Both the position numbers and the translations under genes were made by a program. Below are positions 43,180-51,120 of a DNA stretch of 62,617 nucleotides, one piece after another (position 1 is the first letter of the stretch; every line of letters starts with the position of its first letter). Location of the stretch: NCBI GenBank assembly GCA_028287685.1, contig JAQBPE010000239.1, forward strand, positions 1 through 62,617, given 5' to 3'. The notes under the pieces were generated by a model. It was not told the origin of the DNA. It made no database searches and saw nothing but the letters and a program-made list of their open reading frames with translations. This stretch comes from Cyanobacteria bacterium RYN_339. GTDB lineage: Bacteria; Cyanobacteriota; Sericytochromatia; S15B-MN24; JAQBPE01.

Positions 43180-44766
43180 CTAACTTTTTACGACCTTCTT
43201 CTTGCCCTGCTGCTGCTGCACGGCGTCGAACAGGATCTCCTTGGCGAGGCCGCCGGCGGCCTCCTTGCCGATGCGATCCAGGTACTGCTTGATGTCGGCG
43301 GCCTCGTTCTTGAGGTCGGCGTCGGCCAGCTCTTCGCCCTTGGCGACCACGATCTCGTACTGCTTGGCGAGCTCGTCCTTGGCCTGGGCCTCCTGGCCGT
43401 TGTCCAGCAACTGGGCCGCGCGGATCAGCTGGCTGGCGGTCTGCAGCACGATCACGGAGCTCGCGATCTTGCCGTCCCTGGCCGCGGCGATCGCCGCCGC
43501 ATCGTCGGAGTACGTCACGGCCGCGGCCGCCAGGGCCTGCTTGTGCCCGCCGAACGGCACGTCATCGAAGTCCACGGCCACGCTCGCCAGCGCCTGCGTC
43601 GCGCCCAGCGCCCCGGCCGGCACGTCCAGCTCCAGCAGGATCACCTTGCTCTGGGCCGTGATCAGGTCGTTGGAGTCCACGTTCAGGCTTTGCCCGGACG
43701 TCTTGGCCGTGTGGCCATATACCTGGACCAACTTCACGCCGTCGGCCAGCTGGATATCCAGCTTCACGCCCTTCGCCACGATCCGCTGCAAGGCCTGGAC
43801 CTCGCCCACGAAGGCGTTCAGCGCGGCCTCGCGCGTGTTGGCGTAGTAGAACGAGCCCTTGCCGGCGTCGGCCACCTGCTTGAGGAAGGCCTCGTTGAAG
43901 TCCAGCCCCACGCCGATGGCGGAGGTGGTCACGCCATCCGCGGCCTGGGCGGCGGCCCGCGCGGCCAGGGCGTCCGGGTCGGTGATGCCCACGTTGGCCT
44001 CGCCGTCCGTCATCAGCACCACGCGGTTGATCTTGTCGACCTTGTAATTGCTGCGCACGGCCTTGTAGCCGGCGTCGAGGCCGCCGTCGATGTTGGTGGC
44101 GCTGCCGGGCTGCAGGCCTTCCACGCGCAGCTTCATGGCCTCCTTGTCGACCGCGAACGCCGGGGCGATGGGGGTGGAGACCTGGCTGTCGAAGGCCACC
44201 AGGCTGAAGAGGTCCTGGGCGCCCAGCTCGTCGATGAAGTGCTCCGCGGCCACGCGCGTGTAGTCGATCTTGTCACCGTACATCGAACCGCTGTGGTCGA
44301 AGACGAAGCTGACGTTCAGGGCCTGGCGCGTGGTGGGCGCCTTGTCGACGGTCTGCAGGCCGATCTGGAGGTAGACGTGCCCGCCCTTCGTGCTCAGCAG
44401 CTTCTGGCTGGTGTTGGCGACGGTGCCCAGCGCCTGGCCTTGCGGGATCGGGAAGTTGAAGTTGTAGGTGTCGAAGAAGGTGCCCAGGCCGATGGCGGCG
44501 GCCGGGTTGGTCGTGGTCGGCGTGGTGGGCGCCGCGCTGGAGGCGGGGGCGGGCTTCGGGGTCGTGCCGCTGCCGCCGGGGTCCGACGGCGTGGTCGTGG
44601 TGGAGCCGGTTGCCGTGGAGCCGGTCGTGCTGCCCACCGGCGCGGAGATGCTGCCACCACCGAAGCCATGCCCGACCGACGACGACGTGGGCGCAGACGC
44701 GAGAGCGCAACCCGACGAGCCGAGGGCCAAGGTCAGGCAGAGGGCATGGCGCAGCGTGATGGGCAT
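43180..44766 (-). CDS. VWA-domain lipoprotein B
   Basis: The 528-aa protein has a lipobox SSGC (Cys20), a Ser/Thr/Pro/Gly-rich linker (~25-85) and a VWA domain (~140-320) with MIDAS residues in FVFDHSGSMYG, SATNIDGGLDAG and MTDGEANVG. A beta-rich part and helical C terminus (DLKNEAADIKQYLDRIGKEA) follow. It resembles the protein at 35050-36459 in order and C-terminal helix, though the linker differs. AGGAG lies 8 bases before the ATG. Probably an envelope-exposed adhesion or assembly factor. Confidence 0.87.
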   Translation of the reverse strand: MPITLRHALCLTLALGSSGCALASAPTSSSVGHGFGGGSISAPVGSTTGSTATGSTTTTPSDPGGSGTTPKPAPASSAAPTTPTTTNPAAAIGLGTFFDTYNFNFPIPQGQALGTVANTSQKLLSTKGGHVYLQIGLQTVDKAPTTRQALNVSFVFDHSGSMYGDKIDYTRVAAEHFIDELGAQDLFSLVAFDSQVSTPIAPAFAVDKEAMKLRVEGLQPGSATNIDGGLDAGYKAVRSNYKVDKINRVVLMTDGEANVGITDPDALAARAAAQAADGVTTSAIGVGLDFNEAFLKQVADAGKGSFYYANTREAALNAFVGEVQALQRIVAKGVKLDIQLADGVKLVQVYGHTAKTSGQSLNVDSNDLITAQSKVILLELDVPAGALGATQALASVAVDFDDVPFGGHKQALAAAAVTYSDDAAAIAAARDGKIASSVIVLQTASQLIRAAQLLDNGQEAQAKDELAKQYEIVVAKGEELADADLKNEAADIKQYLDRIGKEAAGGLAKEILFDAVQQQQGKKKVVKS

Positions 44767-44935
44767 CGATCGGCTCCTGTGGCGTGGTTGGGGGCGGTAA
44801 CGGCTTGGACGACGGCAGGCAAGCCGAGGTTCCCTAATGCGAAATTACCCCTGCCTGCCTCGTACGTCCCCGCCAGGCTGCGGGAACGAAGGAAGCAGAA
44901 CAAGTTTTCCACCAACATCCAACTTCCTCCTCCTC

Positions 44936-44968
44936 CAAAAACAAGTCCCCCGGCCAATTGGTCGGGGG
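44936..44968 (-). terminator. Rho-independent terminator of ruvCA
   Basis: On the minus strand a 9-bp G/C-rich stem (44947-44955 with 44960-44968, one wobble pair) with loop AATT is followed by CTTGTTTTTGG. It ends the ruvC-ruvA transcript just 9 bases after the ruvA stop. Confidence 0.75.
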
Positions 44969-44977
44969 GTTTGTGAT

Positions 44978-45586
44978 TTAGAACTTGGAAAGGTAGGCCA
45001 GCGCCCGGCGCAGCGTGTCTTCCACGCTGCCCATTTCGCCCACCGCCTTCAGGGCCTCGTAGACCTCGTCCTCGGTGTAGCCCAGCGCATACAGCGCCAA
45101 CTCCGTCTCGCTGGCCTCGGCCGACGGCAAGGCCGCCGCGACGCGTCGCGTGCCGGTCGGCAAGGCCTCGCGGCTGGGTTCCCACTCGCGCAGCTTCTCG
45201 CGCAGCTCCAGCACGATGCGCTCGGCCGTCTTCTTGCCCACGCCGGGCGCCCGAGCCAGCGCGCGGGGATCGTTGCCCACGACCGCCGCCACCACGTCGG
45301 GCACGGTGAGCGCGGACAACACGCCGAGCGCGGTCTTGGCGCCCACGCTCGAAACGCCCGTCAGCAGGAGGAACAGCTCGCGTTCTTCCAGGCTGGGGAA
45401 GCCGATCAGGATCATGGCGTCCTCGCGGTGCACGAGGTGGGTGTGCAGCCGCACCGGTTCTCCGACCGGGGGCAGCTCGTTGAGGTGCCGCTGGGACAAC
45501 AGCACCTGGTACCCCACGCCGTTGACGTCCACCACCGCCGTGTCTTTGCCCACGTGGGCCAGCTCGCCGCGCAACGAGGCGATCAT
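44978..45586 (-). CDS. ruvA: Holliday junction branch migration protein RuvA
   Basis: The 202-aa protein starts MIASLRGELAH, contains the helix-hairpin-helix motifs LTGVSSVGAKTALGVLS and APGVGKKTAERIVLELREKL, and ends in the RuvB-binding three-helix domain (ALYALGYTEDEVYEALKAV). Length is typical. Start ATG overlaps the ruvC stop (ATGA). RuvB is not in the window. Confidence 0.97.
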   Translation of the reverse strand: MIASLRGELAHVGKDTAVVDVNGVGYQVLLSQRHLNELPPVGEPVRLHTHLVHREDAMILIGFPSLEERELFLLLTGVSSVGAKTALGVLSALTVPDVVAAVVGNDPRALARAPGVGKKTAERIVLELREKLREWEPSREALPTGTRRVAAALPSAEASETELALYALGYTEDEVYEALKAVGEMGSVEDTLRRALAYLSKF

Positions 45587-46089
45587 CCGGCCACCGCCCG
45601 GGGCAGTTCGCCCCGCCCCGCCAATACCTGCCAATGCGTCAAGGCGATGCCCAGTGCGTCGGCCGCGTCATCGGGCCTTGGGATGGTGGCCAGGTCGAGC
45701 AAATCGCGCACGCCTTCCTGCACCTCGATTTTCTCCGCCCGGCCGGAACCCGTGACCGTGAGCTTCACCTGGGCCGGCGTATAGCCGACCACCGGCACGC
45801 CGGCCTGGGCGGCGGCCAACAGGATCACGCCGCGGGCCTGGGCCACGGGCAAGGCGGTGTTCACGTTCTTGAGGAAGAACAGCTCTTCCACGGCCATCAC
45901 GTCCGGCTTGAGGTCCGTCAGCAGCTCCGTCATGTCGGTGTGCAACACCAACAGGCGGTTGGGCATGTCCATGCGCTTGTCAGTCTGGATGATGCCGTAG
46001 GAGACGGCGGTGGCGGCTTGCTGGCCGATCACCTCGATGCAGCCGAAGCCGATCGTGGCCGTGCCCGGATCGATTCCCAGGATATACAT
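45583..46089 (-). CDS. ruvC: Crossover junction endodeoxyribonuclease RuvC
   Basis: The 168-aa resolvase has the acidic catalytic residues in ILGIDPGTA, MAVEELFFLKN and the C-terminal DDAADALGIAL, the family pattern. It cuts Holliday junctions processed by RuvAB. A -10-like TACACT stands 6 bases before the ATG and there is no Shine-Dalgarno sequence, so the transcript may be leaderless. Confidence 0.97.
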   Translation of the reverse strand: MYILGIDPGTATIGFGCIEVIGQQAATAVSYGIIQTDKRMDMPNRLLVLHTDMTELLTDLKPDVMAVEELFFLKNVNTALPVAQARGVILLAAAQAGVPVVGYTPAQVKLTVTGSGRAEKIEVQEGVRDLLDLATIPRPDDAADALGIALTHWQVLAGRGELPRAVAG

Positions 46090-46095
46090 AATCCC

Positions 46096-46101
46096 AGTGT
46101 A
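46096..46101 (-). promoter_or_regulatory. -10-like TACACT, 6 bases before ruvC ATG
   Basis: TACACT followed by GGGATT and ATG on the minus strand. The GGGATT is a poor ribosome site. No -35 is evident. Confidence 0.35.
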
Positions 46102-46794
46102 CTACGTATTCGTCTTGGCCTGGTCCGGCGGAGCGGGCTTGGCGAACTTGAAGCCGCCCATCTCCTTGGCGGCCGGCAGCTCGAGCGCCTCCTCCGGCTT
46201 GGTCTTGACCTCGATGCCGTAGAACTGAAGGTACTCGACCACGCCGCCGCGCAGGGCCAGCGTGTTTTTCATGTCGTCGGCCGGGCCGATGGCCTGCAGC
46301 GTGTAGGGCGCCACCACCGGGGCCTTGTTCACCATGATGTGCTGACCGGCCGTGACGATTTCGGAGGTCTCCAGCAGGCGCCGGCCGTTCAGCGAGATGG
46401 CCTCCGCGCCGCCGGAGCGCAGCTCGTTGACGATCTTCAGGAGGTCTTCCGCGTGCACGACGGCGGAGGTGCCGTCCTCCAGCTTGTTCTGCGCCGCCGT
46501 CTCCGTGACCGTGACCAACAGGCCGGGCCCGACCACGGCCGGGTAGGTGCCGGCCGTCGGCTCGTGCTTGAGGTCCGCCGGCGGGCGGCTCTTGGAGAGG
46601 CGCTCCTGCAGCTCGATCACCTGGTCGGAGAGCTGCTTGTTGGATTTCTCCATGCCCTTGAGCAGCACCACCAGGTCTTCGACGCGGCGGCTCGGGCCGA
46701 ACTTGTGGCTCTCGGCCTGCGAGCGGTACTGCACGGAGATCAGGGCGCCGATGATGGCGGCCACGGAGGTAACAGGGACGATCCAGCGTTTCAC
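46102..46794 (-). CDS. DUF881 family membrane-anchored protein
   Basis: The 230-aa protein has one N-terminal membrane segment (about 4-22), a coiled coil (~38-68) and a domain of the DUF881 pattern: PAVVGPGLLVTVTETA, HAEDLLKIVNELRSGGAEAISLNGRRL, and HIMVNKAPVVAPYTLQAIGPADDM. Function is unproven; the family is found near cell-division genes in Gram-positives and in cyanobacteria. The start is GTG with TATAAT exactly 6 bases upstream. It follows the lipoprotein gene by 7 bases. Confidence 0.88.
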   Translation of the reverse strand: MKRWIVPVTSVAAIIGALISVQYRSQAESHKFGPSRRVEDLVVLLKGMEKSNKQLSDQVIELQERLSKSRPPADLKHEPTAGTYPAVVGPGLLVTVTETAAQNKLEDGTSAVVHAEDLLKIVNELRSGGAEAISLNGRRLLETSEIVTAGQHIMVNKAPVVAPYTLQAIGPADDMKNTLALRGGVVEYLQFYGIEVKTKPEEALELPAAKEMGGFKFAKPAPPDQAKTNT

Positions 46795-46800
46795 CCTGTG

Positions 46801-46806
46801 ATTATA
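46801..46806 (-). promoter_or_regulatory. -10 TATAAT, 6 bases before GTG of DUF881 gene
   Basis: A perfect TATAAT on the minus strand is followed by CACAGG and GTG. It overlaps the TAA stop of the upstream lipoprotein gene, which could make it fortuitous. Confidence 0.45.
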
Positions 46807-47545
46807 GCGCCTTCTTCTTCGCAGAAGCGCGCAGCTTGTCCCCGTAGCGCCGCAACCCCGCGCCCAGCTCCTCGACGGAGGCCGGGTTGGCCAGTTCCGG
46901 CGCGCTCGCGACCAACCCCTCGAACTTGACCTGGTCGTCGGCCTTGAAGGAGGCGATCAAGGCGCCCAGCTCCCGGCTGCCGCCCACCGGCGAGACCAAC
47001 GGCGTATCGGACAGCTCGCGCCCGGCCTGCAAGGCGGCCACGTCGCTCAGGAAGGCCGCCAGCACCGTCGTGCCCAGGCTCACATGCAGCTGGTGCTCGC
47101 CCTCGCCGGCCTTGAGCAGGGCGGGGGCCGCGAGCGAGGTGCGGCGGTCGCTGCTGCGGCGATCCACCAGGTCCAAGGTGACCAGCACGGCGCGCTGGCC
47201 CTGCGCCACCGGCACGTCGACGTAGAAGCTGCCGTCGTAGAAGGTGGTGCCGAGGCCCACGCGACGCCCCGTCATCACGTCCGTCACGGTCACGGGCGAG
47301 CCCCCCACACTCCCGTCGGTGCCGACGTTGGCAGCAGGGAGTCCCTGGGATAACCGGGCAGAGCCGAAGATCCGGACGGCACCGTCGCGCACGGCAGTCG
47401 TCAGGTCACGTGCAGGCGGCTCCGTGGCCACGGGAGCCGGGCCGGGCTCCTCGATGGCGGGCATCACAAAGGCCAGGCCAGGCACGCGCGGTGAGGCGCA
47501 GCCCGTCAAGACCAGCAGGCACAGGCAAGCGACAGCTGCCCTCAT
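46802..47545 (-). CDS. Predicted lipoprotein with beta-sandwich-like segment
   Basis: The 247-aa protein has a lipobox LTGC after MRAAVACLCLLV. GGAAGG 7 bases before the ATG at 47545 favours that start over an ATG six bases earlier. The middle (PVTVTDVMTGRRVGLGTTFYDGSFYVDVPV) looks like a carboxypeptidase-regulatory-like domain. It sits between a FecR protein and a DUF881 protein. No specific family can be named. Confidence 0.7.
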   Translation of the reverse strand: MRAAVACLCLLVLTGCASPRVPGLAFVMPAIEEPGPAPVATEPPARDLTTAVRDGAVRIFGSARLSQGLPAANVGTDGSVGGSPVTVTDVMTGRRVGLGTTFYDGSFYVDVPVAQGQRAVLVTLDLVDRRSSDRRTSLAAPALLKAGEGEHQLHVSLGTTVLAAFLSDVAALQAGRELSDTPLVSPVGGSRELGALIASFKADDQVKFEGLVASAPELANPASVEELGAGLRRYGDKLRASAKKKAL

Positions 47546-47565
47546 GCACATCCCTTCCAGGCGGA

Positions 47566-48456
47566 CTAGCGAGCGGGGGCCTGCGGCGTGGTCAGGTAGG
47601 CGTCGATGGGGGCAATCAGGTTGAGCGCGCCGAGGCCGGCCGCGGCGCCCGTGAACAAGGTGGTCTGGCCGTAGAAGCGGCCGTAGAACATCGTGCCCAC
47701 CAGGGCGGAGTTGAGGCCCAGGTACAACAGGCCGCGCGGCAGCTCGCCCGCGTAAAGCTGGCCGGCGCCGGGCAGCAGGGCCGACAGCGTGGTCGCGACC
47801 AGGCGGTTGCCGTTGCCACCCGAAGCCACCGGGGGGTTGGAGCCCGTCGGGCGTTGGGGCGGCTCGTTGCCGCCCTGTTGGAAGCCCTGCTGGAGATCGT
47901 CGAGCTGGCTGCGGCCGAGCGTGGCCACCTGGGCGCCGCCGTTGGCGAACTCGACGAGCTTGCCGGCATCGACGTCCATGGGCTCGCGGGCGGCGTCGAC
48001 CACATGGAAGGCGCCGGCCAAGACGGCCACGCGCCAGTTGCCGTTGTTGCGCTCCACCACGGCCTCGGCGTCCGTCCCCGTCAGGTGGAAGGTGCCCGCC
48101 GCCAGGTGGGTCTCGCCCTGGGGCGAGGCGTACAGGTGCACGCGCCCCGTCATGACGCGGGGGGCCAGGCCCTCCAGATCCACCAGGCGCACGATCGTGT
48201 TGGCGCCGAGGGTCACGCGTGCGCCGGAGGGCAGCACGACTTCCGCGGCGGAGTCTTCGCCGGTCTTGAGCGTGTCGCCGGCCTTCACGGCGGTGTCGCC
48301 GCTGATCGGCGTCCAGGTGGACGACGGGGAGATCGCCCCGCGCAGGGAGCCGCGCACCCACACGACGGTGCCGGTGCTCTCCTGGGCCCAGGCGGGGGCC
48401 GCAAGGGCGGGAACGGCGGTGGCGACAAGCAGGGCGAGGGTAGGAAGGCTGCGCAT
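47566..48456 (-). CDS. Secreted FecR-domain protein
   Basis: The 296-aa protein has a signal peptide (MRSLPTLALLVATAVPALA) and a FecR domain (~35-150: SGDTAVKAGDTLKTGEDSAAEVVLPSGARVTLGANTIVRL). The C terminus is hydrophobic with LLPGAGQLYAGELPRGLLYLG, resembling the PGxGQxYxG motif of DUF5683/TM2-like segments. FecR domains act in sigma-factor signalling or as envelope-bound ligand sensors. A perfect TATAAT lies 6 bases before the ATG. The downstream lipoprotein gene starts 20 bases after the stop. Confidence 0.82.
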   Translation of the reverse strand: MRSLPTLALLVATAVPALAAPAWAQESTGTVVWVRGSLRGAISPSSTWTPISGDTAVKAGDTLKTGEDSAAEVVLPSGARVTLGANTIVRLVDLEGLAPRVMTGRVHLYASPQGETHLAAGTFHLTGTDAEAVVERNNGNWRVAVLAGAFHVVDAAREPMDVDAGKLVEFANGGAQVATLGRSQLDDLQQGFQQGGNEPPQRPTGSNPPVASGGNGNRLVATTLSALLPGAGQLYAGELPRGLLYLGLNSALVGTMFYGRFYGQTTLFTGAAAGLGALNLIAPIDAYLTTPQAPAR

Positions 48457-48462
48457 AGCGGG

Positions 48463-48468
48463 ATTATA
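48463..48468 (-). promoter_or_regulatory. -10 TATAAT, 6 bases before fecR-like ATG
   Basis: On the minus strand TATAAT is followed by CCCGCT and ATG. No Shine-Dalgarno sequence is present, so a transcript starting about 6-7 bases after the box is leaderless. Confidence 0.6.
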
Positions 48469-48506
48469 CCCGCCCAAACGACCCTTGCCCGGTGTCGATC
48501 CGCACC

Positions 48507-48532
48507 AAAAGTAAAAGGGGCCCGAAGGCCCC
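48507..48532 (-). terminator. Rho-independent terminator of ctpA
   Basis: A 6-bp stem (48517-48522 with 48527-48532) closes a UUCG tetraloop on the minus strand, followed by CTTTTACTTTTGG. It lies about 17 bases past the ctpA stop. Confidence 0.8.
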
Positions 48533-48548
48533 CTGGGTTATGTTGAGC

Positions 48549-49760
48549 TTAGCCGTTTTTGACCTTGGCGATCATGTCCTTCACGACGGACTTTGCGCGC
48601 TCCAGCTGGGTGTCCTTGAAGGCCTTCAGCTGTTGCGGGTTGGGCACGCCGTTCTTGTCGATGTCCACCTTGGGCAGCTCCACCTTGATGTCCGGCTCGA
48701 CGCCCTTCTTGTGGATGTCGTGGCCGCCGGCCGTCAGGTACTTCTGCGTGGTGATCGCGACGCCGGAGCCGTCGGACAGGGCGTGGACCGTCTGGACCAG
48801 GCCCTTGCCGAACGTCTTCGTGCCGATCAGCGTGGCGCGGTGGGTGTCCTTGAGGGCGCCCGAGAGGATCTCCGAGGCGCTGGCGCTGCCGCCGTCCACC
48901 AGGACCACCACGGGCTCGTCGGCCCGCACGATCACGTTGCCGGTGGCCTTGAGGTATTGCTTCTCGCCGTCGCGGTTGACCAGCTGGACGATCGGGCCTT
49001 CCTTGATGAACATCGAGCCGATCTCGATGGCGTTGGGCAGCAGGCCGCCCGGGTTGCCGCGCAGGTCGATGATCAGGCCCTTCGACTTCTCGAGCTTCTT
49101 CAGCGCGGCCTTGAACTCCGCCGAGCCGTCGTTACTCATGAAGGTAGAGAGGCGGATGTAGCCGATCTCCGGGGCGTCCTTCATGGGCTCGGCCTTCACG
49201 GCCTTGGTGACGATGTTGTCGCGGGTGATGGCGACCACGCGCGAGTTGGCGGCGCCGTCATGCTTGATGGTCAGCTTGACCGCAGAGCCCTTGGGGCCGC
49301 GGATCAGGTTGACGGCCTCGGCCTCGGCCATGTCCTTGGTCTGCTTGCCGTCGATGGCGATGATACGATCGCCCGCCTTCAGGCCCGCCTTGTACGCCGG
49401 GGTGTCCTCGATCGGCGCGATCACCGTCAGCTGCTTGTCCTTGATGCCGATCTGGATGCCGATGCCGCCGAAGCTGCCGGAGCGCTCGTCTTGCATGCCT
49501 TGGAAGGCCTTGGGGTCCATGAAGCGGGTGTAGGGGTCATCCAGCGAAGACAACATGCCGCGGATGGCGCCGTACACAAGGTCCGTGTCCTTGACCTTGG
49601 ATTCCACGTATTCGTTCTTCAGGAGGTCGTAAACCTGCAGGAAGGTCGAGAAGCTGGTGGTCTCCGCCTTGACCTTGAGCGGACTGACGCCGACGCCGAG
49701 GCCGAACGAGCCGACCATCAAGGCGCCCACGAGCGCGTAATTGGCTACTTTATCTTTCAT
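48549..49760 (-). CDS. ctpA: Carboxy-terminal processing serine peptidase (S41)
   Basis: The 403-aa protein has an N-terminal membrane segment, a PDZ domain (~100-180: GSFGGIGIQIGIKDKQLTVIAPI...AGLKAGDRIIAIDG) and a catalytic domain with the Ser of DGGSASASEILSGAL and the Lys of KTFGKGLVQTV. It cleaves envelope proteins at their C termini. Start 49760 opens on the hydrophobic anchor; longer readings are not supported. GAGAGGAAA lies 12 bases upstream, and TATATT near 49796 is a possible -10. EnvC-like M23 and ctpA lie in the same direction (153-base gap). Confidence 0.94.
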   Translation of the reverse strand: MKDKVANYALVGALMVGSFGLGVGVSPLKVKAETTSFSTFLQVYDLLKNEYVESKVKDTDLVYGAIRGMLSSLDDPYTRFMDPKAFQGMQDERSGSFGGIGIQIGIKDKQLTVIAPIEDTPAYKAGLKAGDRIIAIDGKQTKDMAEAEAVNLIRGPKGSAVKLTIKHDGAANSRVVAITRDNIVTKAVKAEPMKDAPEIGYIRLSTFMSNDGSAEFKAALKKLEKSKGLIIDLRGNPGGLLPNAIEIGSMFIKEGPIVQLVNRDGEKQYLKATGNVIVRADEPVVVLVDGGSASASEILSGALKDTHRATLIGTKTFGKGLVQTVHALSDGSGVAITTQKYLTAGGHDIHKKGVEPDIKVELPKVDIDKNGVPNPQQLKAFKDTQLERAKSVVKDMIAKVKNG

Positions 49761-49913
49761 GAAGGGGATTTTCCTCTCTCCGGAACCACGTGGAGAATAT
49801 ACCCGGCGTCGGGTCCGATTCAGGATACTCCCCCGGATGGAGAGTGGCCACAGCCAAGCTGACCAAATCGGCGCTCCGCTCATGATGGATACGGCGCCCG
49901 CCCCTCGAAAGAT

Positions 49914-51107
49914 TTAATGCAGGTAGATGTAGGGGTTGACCGGCGTGCCGTTCTTGCGCACCTCGAAGTGCAGGTGGGGGCCGGTGCTCATGCCGGTGGA
50001 ACCCACGTAGGCGATGATCTGGCCCTTCTTGACCCGCTGGCCTGCGTCCACCACGTAGCTGGAGGTGTGGCCGTACAGCGTGGTCAGGTCGCCGCCGTGG
50101 TCGATGATGACGACCTTGCCGTAGCCGCCGTACCAGCCGGCGTAGATCACCTCGCCGCTATCCGGGGCGTAGATGGGCGTGCCGGCGCCCACGGCCAGGT
50201 CGAGGCCATGGTGCTCGATCACGCGGTGGAGGATCGGGTGCATGCGGCCGCCGAAGGGCGAGGTCACGATGGCGTTCGCCACGGGCATGCTGAAGCGGCC
50301 CGTGCCGAGCGGCGGGCGGCTGTAGCGGGGGTTGCGCGCCCGCGCGGCTTCTTCGATCGCGCGGCGCTGGGCGATCATGCGGCGGATCATCGATTCGATC
50401 TGCCCGTTGTCGGCCTCCAGCTGGGACACGACCTGCTCCGCGGCCTGGCGCTCCGTCTTGATCTTGCCCACCAGGTTCTGCTGGGTGCCCGTCATGTCGG
50501 CCAACTGGATCTTCTGCGAGCCGATCACCTCCGTGATGCGGGCGATCGTCTGGCGCTGCTGGGCGTACTGGCGCTGCTGGTGGTGGATCGCCTGGGCCTG
50601 GCGGTCCAACGTGTCCAGCAGCTGCGCGTCGTGGTCGCTGATGCGCTTGAAGAAGTGGTAGCGCGTCAGGAACGTGGCCATGTCGGGGGCCGTCAGCAGG
50701 GCCTCCCAGCCGTCCAGCGCCTGGTTCTTGTAGATGGCGCGCAGGCGGCCGCCGGCGGCGTGCTGCTGGACGTCGAACTCCTTCTTGGCCTGCGAGAGCT
50801 TCGATTGCGTGACCGTCAGCTTCACTTCCGCCCGTTGAAGGCGGTACTGGCTGTCCTGCAGCTCTGTGGAGGTCTGCTCCAGCTTCTGCTGGAGGGTCGT
50901 CAGCTCGGCGACGGCGTGGACCTCCTTCTGGCGCAGCGCCTGGGCGCGGGCCCGCTGCCCCTGCAGGCGCGTGTTCAGGTTCTGCTGCTGCTTCTGCAGC
51001 TTGGCCTGCTGGGCGCGCAGCTGGGCCGCCGTGACGGCGACGGCCGGCGGCTGGTAGCTGGTGGCCAGCAGCGCGGCAAGGGTCAGGGACGCGAGGAGAC
51101 GCTTCAT
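49914..51107 (-). CDS. EnvC-like coiled-coil M23 peptidase
   Basis: The 397-aa protein has a signal peptide, a long coiled coil (~25-250) and a C-terminal LytM/M23 domain. Zinc ligands appear in HHGLDLAVGAGTPI and HLHFEVR, with GHTSSY in between; all are present, so unlike some EnvC regulators it may be an active endopeptidase. The coiled coil suggests a role as in EnvC, activating or cleaving septal peptidoglycan. It begins 14 bases after uvrC stops, hence same operon. Confidence 0.93.
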   Translation of the reverse strand: MKRLLASLTLAALLATSYQPPAVAVTAAQLRAQQAKLQKQQQNLNTRLQGQRARAQALRQKEVHAVAELTTLQQKLEQTSTELQDSQYRLQRAEVKLTVTQSKLSQAKKEFDVQQHAAGGRLRAIYKNQALDGWEALLTAPDMATFLTRYHFFKRISDHDAQLLDTLDRQAQAIHHQQRQYAQQRQTIARITEVIGSQKIQLADMTGTQQNLVGKIKTERQAAEQVVSQLEADNGQIESMIRRMIAQRRAIEEAARARNPRYSRPPLGTGRFSMPVANAIVTSPFGGRMHPILHRVIEHHGLDLAVGAGTPIYAPDSGEVIYAGWYGGYGKVVIIDHGGDLTTLYGHTSSYVVDAGQRVKKGQIIAYVGSTGMSTGPHLHFEVRKNGTPVNPYIYLH

Positions 51108-51120
51108 GTGGCTTTGGTTC

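Noticed and set aside
44814-44859. Inverted repeat of 8 bp with 30-base loop upstream of VWA lipoprotein B
   Set aside because: Short arms and a long loop are expected by chance in this composition; no relation to promoter elements seen.
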